DNA of 64,000 bases from Cordilura impudica (taxonomy: Eukaryota; Arthropoda; Insecta; Diptera; Scathophagidae). How positions within the stretch are numbered: position 1 is the first letter of the stretch; each line of letters opens with the position of its first letter. The stretch is from the NCBI GenBank assembly GCA_963682025.1, contig OY821521.1:97338854-97402853 (forward strand), read 5' to 3'. A program made the translations under genes and the position numbers. This document shows positions 22,830 through 32,161 of this stretch, piece after piece. The notes below the pieces were generated by a model. It was not told the DNA's origin, did no database searches, and was given only the letters and a program-made list of their open reading frames with translations.

Positions 22830-23749
22830 ATGGTAATAAGTACTCAGTGCAAGTAAAAGAAAAACTAATAAATGATTATAAAAGAGGCGAATCAGTGACA
22901 TCCATAGCAAACAAATTTGACATAAATCATAAACCATGATTTCGCGTATTATTAACCGTTTTCCGTACTTCAGGCTCATTGACTCCCATACATAAAGTTG
23001 GTCGGCCGCGAAAAACTACCAAACGGGACGACTAGGCAGTGCTCCGATTAATAAAAAGGATCCCTTTATATAAGCAAGGTCTATTCCAAACTAATTGCAA
23101 GTAAATGTTTCAATAACATCCATCCGAAGACGAGCTGTTGAAGGTGGGTTAAAGTCATACCGAATTGCAAAAAAAAAAACATATTTCCGAAAAAATAGAC
23201 TAGCTACAATGGAATTTGCAAAAGAACACATAAATTGGAGTACAATCTAATGGTAGGCCGTACTTTTCTCTCATAAGTCGAAGTTTAATTTAAAAAGTTC
23301 TGATGGATTTAGGCCAGTACGCAGACGTAAAGGCCAACGTCTTAATCCTCGGTATACTCAAGGCACGGTAAAACACGGAGGAGGAAATGTTTTGGTCTGG
23401 GGATGATTTTCTGATTTTGATGGGATCTTACCAATTTATAAGGATATCCTAAAAATGTAATGCTGCCACACGTAGAGGAGGAAATGGAGGTATCAACATG
23501 ACAACGACCCAAAAATACACGGCTAAATGCATGAAAGAATGGTTCATAAACAATAAGATTAACGTTTTGAAATGGCCAGCATAATCACATGATCTCAATC
23601 CCATAGAAAATCTATGGGATATTGTAGATCGTAAAATTAATTGCGATGTTTGCAGAAATACGGATGACCTTTTCCGGCAAGTGGAAATTGCATGCCACGC
23701 AGATGCCAAGAAGTTTTTAAAAAATAAGGGCTACACAACTAAATATTAG
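22830..23749 (+). pseudogene. Tc1-like transposase, broken
   Basis: From about 22832 the frame reads SVQVKEKLINDYKRGESVTS, an N-terminal helix-turn-helix, then GRPRKTTKRDD near 23005. After frameshifts come SDGFRPVRRRKGQ (about 23300), TVKHGGGNVLVWG (about 23368), HDNDPK (second Asp, about 23500) and SHDLNPIENLWDIVDRKI (catalytic Glu, about 23585-23640). The protein ends near 23747. At least four stops or frameshifts prevent translation. It lies directly downstream of the inserted family B repeat, so its start region may be lost. Confidence 0.85.
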
Positions 23750-24266
23750 TAAAATTATAATTTTTGTTGAATAAACAAAATAAACAAATGTGCTATTGTT
23801 TTGTCGCGTACAAAAAACTGTGTAAAGATTTAATATGATTTTTATTTTTATTTTTGGTACCAAATTTTGTTTATTTTTATTTTGTTTCAGTAAATTTAGT
23901 TAATTTATTTTATGAATAAATAAAATAATTCGAAACTCAGATGTGTTTGTCATTGTTATTAAGATATATTGTATTAACCACAAGCTCGTACATATGTTTT
24001 GTCACACTGTATATAACAGCTAAGATGAAAAAAAGTTGGTCATTTGAATTAGAAATCAATGTTTCTTTTGAAGTTTTTAATTTTTTCTTCATGTGCAAAG
24101 ATTTTATTGACAAACTGTATCTGTGAACGTATGAAATTAAAAACTATGAATCATCTGTAATCATCGCAATATGTAAATTACAAACATTCGCATTAAAATG
24201 AAAAATTTAACTGTTGTTTTCTTGTTAAATTTCTTGCTTTTGTCCAAATAAATTTAATACGGCTTA

Positions 24267-24985
24267 TTTTTATACCCTATACCACTGTGTGGTTTGGGTA
24301 TAATGACTTTATTATACCGATCGACTCTGAATCATTTTCTGAGTCGATTTAGCGATGTCCGTCCGTCTGTCCATCCGTCCGTCTGTCTGTGTGTCTATGT
24401 AAACCTTGTAATCAAACTACAGGTCGCAAATGAGCTAGGATGAACGCTATTGAAATTGGTGAAAATCTGTCCATGTTCAGACCTAGTCCCCATACAAATG
24501 ACCCCTATTAAATCAACATAAATTGCCATAAGATCCAAACTATCGCATAGATCTTAGTCAAATTGGGTTTGTATGTGTTTATTGTATCCATTAATCAGTA
24601 GTCTAAAAAAAAATCCCTATAGGACAATTCTTAGTCGTAGGTCCCATATAGAGCTGCTTCCCGATCTTCACTTAAATCTGTCAAAAAACAAAAATATTAC
24701 ACAGATTTTTCTCAAATTTGGTTTGTATTCATTTTTTCAAAATATAAGTGACTTTACCAAGTATGGTCAGGATCGGTCCATTTTTCGACCTAGTCCCCAT
24801 AGAAATATAGCACCCGATATGAACTTTTTCATATCTGCAGCCAAAAAAATTAATATCAATGGCACTCAAATTTGGTGTATGCTTATTTTCTATATCCAAT
24901 TAGTTGGACCGAAGAGATAGGGTCTCTAAACCATGGTATAGGGTATCGTATAGTCGGTCTAGACCGACTATAATTTCTTACTTGT
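24267..24985 (-). repeat. DINE-like repeat family A, copy 4
   Basis: TTTTTATACCCTATACCACTG at 24267, CCGTCCGTCTGTCC tract at 24358-24395, AGTCGGTCTAGACCGACT at about 24952-24969 and TTACTTGTTTT at the end. Confidence 0.85.
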
Positions 24986-26215
24986 TTTAAATAAATTTTT
25001 TAAATCTTTTAAATCAATGTGTTGTTTACCCCAGAAAGAACATCTGCAGCTGGTGTTGACAATATATAGCAGAGTAGGATTTTATTTTTCTGGAATATAT
25101 ATTTCTTGTCGTGGAAATAAGAATTTAATATAAGTGTTGTATTCATTTTGGATTCACGACTTTTTTTTTTTTTGCTATAATGTCGTAACCAAAAATTTTT
25201 TAATTAAATGACAAAGTTTTATGGTATTTTAAAATATTGATAATCATAATAATTCGTAGAAAAATTTGTGTATTGTATTGAACCGGTTTTTTTTAAATAA
25301 AAATGCATTACTGTTTAACCCTGAATATTGCTAATTATCGAAATGTTTTTTTTTCTTCTTCAAAAATTAACATTTGCTAACATTAATATACCGTTCTCAT
25401 CATCTATCACACGCAACGCTTTATACATAATAATATCTACACATTATACTCGTATATAACCAGTTTATGTTTTTATTTATAAATTTTTTATTGTTTAATA
25501 AATGTTACAGTAGCCGTAAAACGTAACGCGTTAAAAAGGTTTATATATAATCTATTCGTGAAGTACTCGTATTCACTAAAGTAAAGTAAAAATCAATAAA
25601 ATAAAAAAAAGTAAATAAATAAATAAAGGCTTAGTATTTGCACTTAAGTTTCTTGACTTCATCTGTTTCGAAACTGTATTGTTAAAGTAAAGTTTTTGAG
25701 AACAATTTTACCCCAATTTAGTACGAAACTGTCCACGGCCTTAATTTGAAATACATAAAATTTTGAATTATTTATTCCTGAAATAAATTACCTGTTCATT
25801 AACTTGTGTCATTAAAATCGTAAAGCTGTAAAGTAGAGAACTTAAGAAAACCATTATATATTTCAATAAATCAAGTTGAAAAGTTAAGAATTTCGAATTA
25901 ATTCACTATTCATTAAAAAAAAAAAAGAAAAAAAATCAAGAGGCTCATTATCGAACTCCTCAATAATGTTTATTTAATAGTTGTATTTTATAAATTGAAA
26001 CAGATGGAGCAAACAAAATTAAATATAAAACAGATCGCGCATAAAATATTTGAAAAACTACGTTTTTGAATATTAAAAAGGTGTTTGTTTTGAATAAAAT
26101 TTAAATTTTCAAAAAGTGTGTTAGCCTAGACGATTTAATAAAAAAATTAACATGCATAAAATGTAATAATAAGGAAACCGTTCAACTTATCACAAAAGGA
26201 TTATCACAAAAAGGA
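24986..26215. other. AT-rich spacer, nothing recognised
   Basis: No coding or repeat structure beyond A/T runs (for example T15 at 25159 and A12 near 25917). Confidence 0.5.
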
Positions 26216-26585
26216 TAATCTTTATAGTTCCAATGACTATTTATGAACTTATGAGCCTTTTCCGGAAACCCATCCATTAGTGATTTAAAAGTGGTTTCTG
26301 TCATTTCTTTGGAACATGTAGAGTCGATCTCCATTCAAAATCTTCCACATTTTAGGTCACCTTTTTTTGTGTTCTTCAACACCCTTTTCACAAGAGCCCA
26401 ATATCTCCACTGGCCTATGCTTCGAACAGTTTGGTATAAAACCACGTTATTGTTCTTGTACCACTCAAGAGCTTTCTTACCGTAGCGACAGACCACGACC
26501 GGGAAGCTGCGAAAAATCTGCCAGTCGTACATACGTTTCGGCGTCCATTATGCAGCAGGAGCATTTTTTAATGAATTATGATTTA

Positions 26586-28502
26586 TTTATTTTTGTCCAA
26601 ACAACTTTGGACACAAAAATAATATAACAAAAATGCAGAGTTCAGAAAAAAAAAACACACTGAATAAAAAACTCGTACATATATGTAAACAAACACAGCT
26701 CAGACCAAGAAAACATATTTTTATTTTCATATAAATTATGTGTGTTTCTAAATTTTGTACTTTGCCGAACACAATCATGAATGTGTTTCGTTTTAATACT
26801 TGGTTGTGAACACAAACATGTTTCTACCACGTATTGTTTTATTCGAACACACATAAACCACACAGTTTCAAGTGTAGCTATATTTTAAGTTTGTGTTCTG
26901 TTCGTGTGCTCAAAAAAAAAAAAAAAAAAAACAAACACGTGTGTAGCTTTATTTTCAGTTCGTGTCCCTGAACGCGTACAGCTAAAAATTAACAAATTGT
27001 TTCAACCAAATTTATTTAAAAAATCTAAAATAATTCATTAGCAAGTATAAAAAATAAAAAAAAAGATAATAAAAATAAAAATATAATAAAAATAAACTAA
27101 TAAAAAAAAAAAAAAAAAAAAAACGAAAATAATTCATAAACAAAATACAAAAATTTCTCTGTGTGGTTAAAATTAAACTGTTGTTATTCACTGGACTCGA
27201 ACCTGTTTATTATTCAGTTCTGTTTTTCCGCAGTACACGTACCAGAACACGAACTTAAAATAAAGCTGGACTCGAACTGTGTATTGTTCATGTTCTGTTT
27301 TTTTTAAGAACACGAACAGAACACGATCTTAAAATATAGCTACACTGAAACTGTGTGGTTTATGTGTCTTCGAATAAAACAACACGTGATAAAAAACATG
27401 TTCGTGTTCACAACAATGAAGTATTAAAACGAAACATATTCATGATTGTGTTCGGCAAAGTACAAAGTTTAGATACACACATAATTGACATGAAATTAAA
27501 AACATGTGTTGCTTGTTTTTGAATACAACATGTGTGTTTGATGTATGTATTTTCTGAACCTTGCAAAAAAGTAATTTATAAGCTTTATTATGTTAATATT
27601 AATCCTAATATTAGTTTAATTAAAATCGCTAAAACTTGAAAATACATATATTTTAAATTGTTAGTAACCAACATTTAAATTTAGTTCTCGTGTAAAGAAA
27701 TTTAGATAATTACATTCAGCCGTTTAAATTTTGTTAACCCAAAGTGTTAAAATGGAACCGCGTTTTGTAACGACAATTACCATTTTGGTTTACAACCAAT
27801 TCCCACACACTTAAAATTAAATAAAATAAACTAATTCTCTTTTTTTTCTTTTATTTCCCCATAAACCCCATTTATAATTACTCCTAATCGAGTAATTATA
27901 AGTAAATCTCTTTATAGATTGGCCCCCCTTTAAATTGTAGCATTCCCCTTCCAACCATAAAAAGCAAATAAATTTACAAGTTAATAATATTCAAAAAATT
28001 AGGAAACTGGCTGCAGAGGCCTTCGTCCTTACATAGTTACACAAAGATATTTACATAAAGTTGTACAATATATATGTACATATTTACAAATTTTTTAGAA
28101 TTTCATAAGATAGATGTTTCTTAATATTTTCAGTCAAATACTTTTATTGATTCCAGAAGGCTATTTGGAAGTACTGTGTTATTATAGCTGGATATAAGAC
28201 ATCGTGAGCTGTGTTTAGTGTAGTTGTAGTTTCCTTCTTAAGGTGGTGCTGATGAGTTAGTTTACTATGACCAAGTCTCAGACGGGTTAAAACTTTCTGT
28301 TGATATCTAGGCAATCTTGTTTTATAAATTTTTTTTGGTACGTGGGAGTAATTTATTTGTAATATCCTTTTGTGGAGTAGATTATTCATTGTTGGTTTTG
28401 TTTTTTATTTCTTTGTTTATATAAATTTTAACATCGTTTTTGGTGTAGTTATTATGAATAATTGTCGGGGATGTAACAGCTTCTTTAGCAGTTTTGTAGA
28501 AA
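26586..28502 (-). mobile_element. 5'-truncated LINE with RNase H, flanked by a 9-bp duplication
   Basis: The sequence TATGATTTA occurs at 26577-26585 and 28503-28511, on both sides of the insert. Reading minus from 28502, the RNase H tail (YKTAKEAVTSPTIIHNN) is followed by the 3'-terminal domain at 28389-28144 (RLPRYQQKVLTRLRLGHSKL, THQHHLKKE), then about 580 bp of 3' untranslated sequence, the foldback element, and the last 50 bp with a small TGTCCAAA/TTTGGACA hairpin. This is a LINE of the I/Jockey type. It is truncated at the 5' end, as is usual after target-primed integration. Confidence 0.8.
26634..27565. mobile_element. Foldback element with about 270-bp inverted arms
   Basis: Left arm 26634-26911 and right arm 27306-27565 are inverted copies at high identity: TGCARRGTTCAGAAAA outer ends, TTTGCCGAACACAATCATGA, and AAAATATAGCTACACTGAAAC. 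The 394-bp centre has poly(A) runs and several partial copies of the inner arm motif (AGTTCGTGT, CTGGACTCGAAC, AGAACACGAAC). No coding frame. Nested in the 3' untranslated region of the LINE. Confidence 0.85.
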
Positions 28503-28970
28503 TATGATTTAAATTTTCGTGTCCCGTTTTTGACCTCCAATTTTTTTTTTCAGCGTTCATGTCTGAAACTTTTTGGACTTTCTCTGTCTTTAAACCTGCA
28601 TTGTCTTTACCTTTTCGCACCAAGTAGTCTAGCCGGGCTGCTTTTCTGTTGGAAGCTATTTTTTTGACCTTACAAACATCATGAGAATCTTTCTCTCTTT
28701 CCGAACCAGGTTTCCTATCAATGGTCAAATCCTCCCCATACTTTCGAATAACATTGGGAACAGTTTCATAATTTTAGCACGTACTTTTATTTCGTCATTC
28801 ATTTTAATCAAACTAACAATAAATTAAGAGCGTTGTCATTAAGTATAATAACTGACATATTTTTCAAAGATAATTTCATAAAAAAAATTTAATATTAGAT
28901 TAAATAAAATTTTATAGCTTTTATAAATATTTAATTTTTAAAACATTAATTTCTATTTGTTAAATATATA

Positions 28971-29491
28971 AGTTAACACAAAATACATTTAAAATACATT
29001 TAAAATAAATATTTCGCTAACAACAACAACACACATTAAAAAATACCAAAATTAGTTCTCAAGCTGACGTTGCGTCTTCTGCAAAACCAAAAACAGTTAT
29101 TTTACAACAATACCGTTGCACGCGCATCCGGCGCGATTACCAAAATACAGTAATTCTGCAAGGTAGTATTTTCCCACCAACAGTATTGAACGGCATTGCA
29201 CATGCCAACGAATAAAGCAGCTCATTTTACAATAATACCATTGCACGCGCAACACAGAAATTCTGCAAGGTAGTAAATTCACACCAACAACATTGAACAG
29301 CATTGCACGAGCGGCAGAATGACAACAGCGTGAATGAATGGCGTGATCAGCAAACCTGTTATTATAAATTAGGGTAGTTTTAAGAAAATCATTGCTTTTT
29401 ATTTTGAATTACAAATAAAGACGGTTGTTGTGTCGCCATCAGCGCACAACAATTAATTTTTTTAAACTAAAATTCCTAAAAGAATTTAATT
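28971..29491 (+). repeat. 5' LTR of the endogenous retrovirus
   Basis: 521 bp, AGTTAACACA to TTTAATT. It carries two imperfect direct repeats of about 100 bp (starting near 29097 and 29222) that share CACGCGC, TTCTGCAAGGTAGTA and GAACRGCATTGCAC. Downstream, TTATAAATTAG (29360) is a TATA-like word and AATAAAG (29413) a poly(A) signal candidate. It differs from the 3' LTR at one A/C site near 29437. Confidence 0.95.
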
Positions 29492-29508
29492 GGCGCCCGA
29501 GCAGGGAC
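29491..29508 (+). other. Primer-binding site, lysine tRNA-like
   Basis: TGGCGCCCGAGCAGGGAC directly follows the 5' LTR. It is complementary to a tRNA 3' end in CCA order and resembles the lysine-tRNA primer sites used by several retroviruses and gypsy-class elements. Confidence 0.85.
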
Positions 29509-30676
29509 CTGCAGGATAAAGGTCCTCCGGTACATTCAAAAAAAAAAAAGTCAAGCCTTACCAAGTGCCCTAGTAGTTCAAAAGGACAAAAGGGAGCGTA
29601 CGTTAAGTCGCAGCTCGGTAAGCACGCGTTGTAAAATTCGCGTAGTGAAGTAATTATAAGTTTTACAAAATAAGAAAAATTTTCCAAATGAATGAACAGT
29701 AAAAATAATAAATAATAGTAACTAAAATAAATATTTTCGAATTTAAAAATAATAAGTGACAGTAAAATTTTTAATTAAAGAAAAGTGAAAATTAAATAAA
29801 TACCTAAAACAAAATAAATAAAGAAAAACTTAAGTGGAAACAGTGACTGTAGCAAATAGAAAAATAGATAAATTTTTTTTTTAAGAAAACTTTAAAAATA
29901 AAGAAAAAAAAAAAACTAATTTTTTTTTAATAAAAAGAAAAAACATTTAATAAATATTGTGAAAAAAAACTAACTATTATAAAAAAATTAGAAAATTAGC
30001 AACTACTAAAGAAAAATAATAAAAAAGTGAACTCCAAATTAAAAGTAAAAATAAAAAATACTATTAACCAAGCACTAAAATAATTTTATATAAGTGAACA
30101 ATAAAAATAATTTATAATATTAAACAAAATAAAATTTTTTCAAAAGACACCAAATTAAAACAAAAATTCTTTTTTAAAGACTAGAAAGAAAAAACTAATT
30201 AAAATAATAGCTGAAAATTCATCAACTAATCATCGAAGTACGAGAAAGCTGAACACTACCAGAGTAAGCTCCAGTAATCATCAAAGTACGAGATGCTGTT
30301 ATTAACGTAAGAATAATTTTATATAAAATATAATTTTAAAAAATAAGAGAAGAAAAGAAAATAGTGACCAAATTAAAATTTCAATCCTCTAAAAAGAATT
30401 TTTTTCATTCTATTTTTGATAATAATAATTAAATTTTAACCTCTAAAAATTTGCGTATAAAGTCCTAGTTGTATTTTTTTTTTTTTTTGAAAGACCTGAT
30501 TTTTAAATTTACTTTAACAATCCAAATTTCTACTGTATTTTTTTTGTTAACAAAATTAAATTTTAATCCTTTAAAAAATTTTACGTAAAAATTGTTCAGT
30601 GTATTTAAAAAAAAATAATAAAAATAATAAGACCTGATTTTCAAATTTAACAATCCAATTTTCTCCTTGAAACAAA
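29509..30676 (+). promoter_or_regulatory. A-rich untranslated leader with env start exon
   Basis: Very A-rich and devoid of long frames. The word AATCATCRAAGTACGAGA occurs twice (about 30229 and 30275). Donor-like sites are GGTAAGC at 29618 and AC|GTAAGA at 30307. An ATG at 30293 gives a five-codon frame ending in TAA at 30308-30310 in unspliced RNA, but becomes the env start if the 30307 donor is used. Confidence 0.6.
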
Positions 30677-32161
30677 ATGCCTGACGAAACAATTGAACAA
30701 CTCTCGGACAGACTGAGTAGGACACTGTCAGTGTCTACAAGTGGGACAACAGCCAGAAACGTAACTGGACTAAATGAAATTCAGAGGAACCAGATTATTG
30801 AAATAATTAACGAAGCTTTGAAAACGCCTTCAGATTATCTCTCAGACGAGGGTTTTGACCAACCCATAGGTGCAGTTACGACAGAATTAGGAGAATTAGA
30901 CAAAGTCCCAGACATAATAAAATCACTTAGGGAATTTTCTGGAAAACCAGGTGAGTTCAACTCCTGGCGAAAATCCGTCGACAGAGTGTTAGACCTTTAC
31001 TCCAGCCTTAAGGGAACAGGACGATATTATGCAATTTTACATACTATAAGGACGAAAATTACTGGCGATGCAGATACTGCATTAGAATCGTATAGAACAC
31101 CCTTAGATTGGCCTCGAATGAAGAAATGTCTAATGATGCACTATTCCGATAAGAGAGATATCGGCACTTTAGAATACCAAATGACAGTTTTGTGTCAGAG
31201 CAATAGGAGTATAACCGAATTTTATCAAGCTGTCTATCAACATCTTTCGCTGATACTTGATAAAGTATCATGTTTAAATCTAGACGAAGGAAGCCTTCGC
31301 TCAATGACAAATACTTACAGGGATAAAGCCCTGGATACATTTGTTAGAGGTTTAAATGGTGATCTTCCACGTTTGCTTAGCGTGCGTGAACCAACTTCTT
31401 TGCCCGAAGCATTACATATTTGTTTAAAATTGGATAATATGACATTTCGTATGAATTACGCTCATGGACAAATATCTAGAGGTAATATCCAGAAAGATAG
31501 AATTGGAGTAACCAATTCATTTTTTGGAAGTCGACAGAAATTCTTTCCTGAGCTCGCTTACGTTGGTGGTATGACAAATAACAGACCACCATTGCCACCC
31601 CGTAATGGTCCTATACCAAACTATAACCCAAATTATACCCGTAATACAATTTTTAGACCAACCGGTTATCAAAATTTTAGCCCAAGACCACAATTTAATC
31701 AAGGAAACCAAATCGGTTTTTCGAACCAATATAGTAAACCCCAATATTCAACACCGAATTATCAAAAACCAACTCCTAGTGTAGAACCTATGGACGTGGA
31801 TAGATCTATCCAATCAAGGCACATTAATTATATGAACAGACCACCAGTTAACCAAGTTTTTAAGAGACCAGCTGGGGGCTCATTTCAAGGTCCAATCAAC
31901 AAACTCCAAAGGAATTTTCATGTGGTAACCAACAATGAGGCAACTCATCGGCAATTAGACCAGGTTCCACTAGATTGTGAATATGCCCAAGGCGCAGTTG
32001 GGGGGATAACAGAAATGGACGAATATTATAAGGAATTTACCAACAGCGGACTTGAAATGTTCGAGCATTCACCTGATGATCTCGAAACCGAGAAAAATAA
32101 TTCCATAACAACAGATTACGCAGAGGAAGATTTACTCAACGATCTTAATTTTTTTGGTTAA
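30677..32161 (+). CDS. gag: Gag polyprotein
   Basis: 494 residues from the first long-frame ATG. It forms the particle shell around the genomic RNA. The N-terminal half is predicted helical and contains REFSGKPGEFNSWRKSVDRV (about residues 93-112), a capsid-like region seen in insect gypsy-class Gag. From about residue 295 the protein is rich in Pro, Asn, Tyr and Arg, which fits an RNA-binding tail. No CCHC zinc knuckle is visible, as is common for this group. It ends at TAA 32159-32161, one codon after a run of seven T that is the likely frameshift site to pol. Confidence 0.9.
   Translation: MPDETIEQLSDRLSRTLSVSTSGTTARNVTGLNEIQRNQIIEIINEALKTPSDYLSDEGFDQPIGAVTTELGELDKVPDIIKSLREFSGKPGEFNSWRKSVDRVLDLYSSLKGTGRYYAILHTIRTKITGDADTALESYRTPLDWPRMKKCLMMHYSDKRDIGTLEYQMTVLCQSNRSITEFYQAVYQHLSLILDKVSCLNLDEGSLRSMTNTYRDKALDTFVRGLNGDLPRLLSVREPTSLPEALHICLKLDNMTFRMNYAHGQISRGNIQKDRIGVTNSFFGSRQKFFPELAYVGGMTNNRPPLPPRNGPIPNYNPNYTRNTIFRPTGYQNFSPRPQFNQGNQIGFSNQYSKPQYSTPNYQKPTPSVEPMDVDRSIQSRHINYMNRPPVNQVFKRPAGGSFQGPINKLQRNFHVVTNNEATHRQLDQVPLDCEYAQGAVGGITEMDEYYKEFTNSGLEMFEHSPDDLETEKNNSITTDYAEEDLLNDLNFFG
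32149..32155 (+). promoter_or_regulatory. Candidate -1 ribosomal frameshift site (T TTT TTT)
   Basis: Read in the gag frame as T TTT TTT followed by GGT TAA. This fits the X XXY YYZ pattern for -1 slippage, and pol lies in the -1 frame and is open across this site. The gag stop follows after one codon. I did not find an obvious strong hairpin or pseudoknot downstream; the sequence at 32168-32205 has an imperfect CCTCGTT/AACGAGG pairing. Confidence 0.75.

Larger units (their letters stand above)
20736..24009 (+). mobile_element. Long-TIR Tc1-like transposon, with nested repeat
   Basis: Starts CAGTGTGCGACAAATCGTAT at 20736 and ends with the inverse at 24009, flanked by TA at 20734-20735 and 24010-24011. 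The inverted match continues for about 100 bp (to a CTGAGTTTYGAATTAT motif on each side), so this belongs with Tc1 elements that have long ends. The 3.27-kb length is explained by a 1.72-kb DINE-like insertion at 21107-22829. An unassigned 61-codon frame lies at 20923-21108. Confidence 0.85.
26222..28800 (-). pseudogene. Tc1/mariner-superfamily transposase, split by a LINE
   Basis: The minus strand holds an N-terminal part at 28800-28512 (start ATG near 28803, then TIDRKPGSEREKDSHDV, RKAARLDYLVRKGKDNAGLK) and a C-terminal part at 26576-26222 (CSCCIMDAETYVRLADFSQL, then EWYKNNNVVLYQTV, RYWALVKRVLKNTKK and SLMDGFPEKAHKFI). The two join at the LINE insertion site. The N-terminal helix-turn-helix is partly deleted, and the E-containing P-I-E motif is damaged (G-Q-W). 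Two related remnants lie at 51634 and 63790. Family placement within IS630/Tc1/mariner is by recall. Confidence 0.75.

Noticed and set aside
29097..29303. 68-codon minus-strand frame, repeated at 36984-37190
   Set aside because: It is the two LTRs read backwards.
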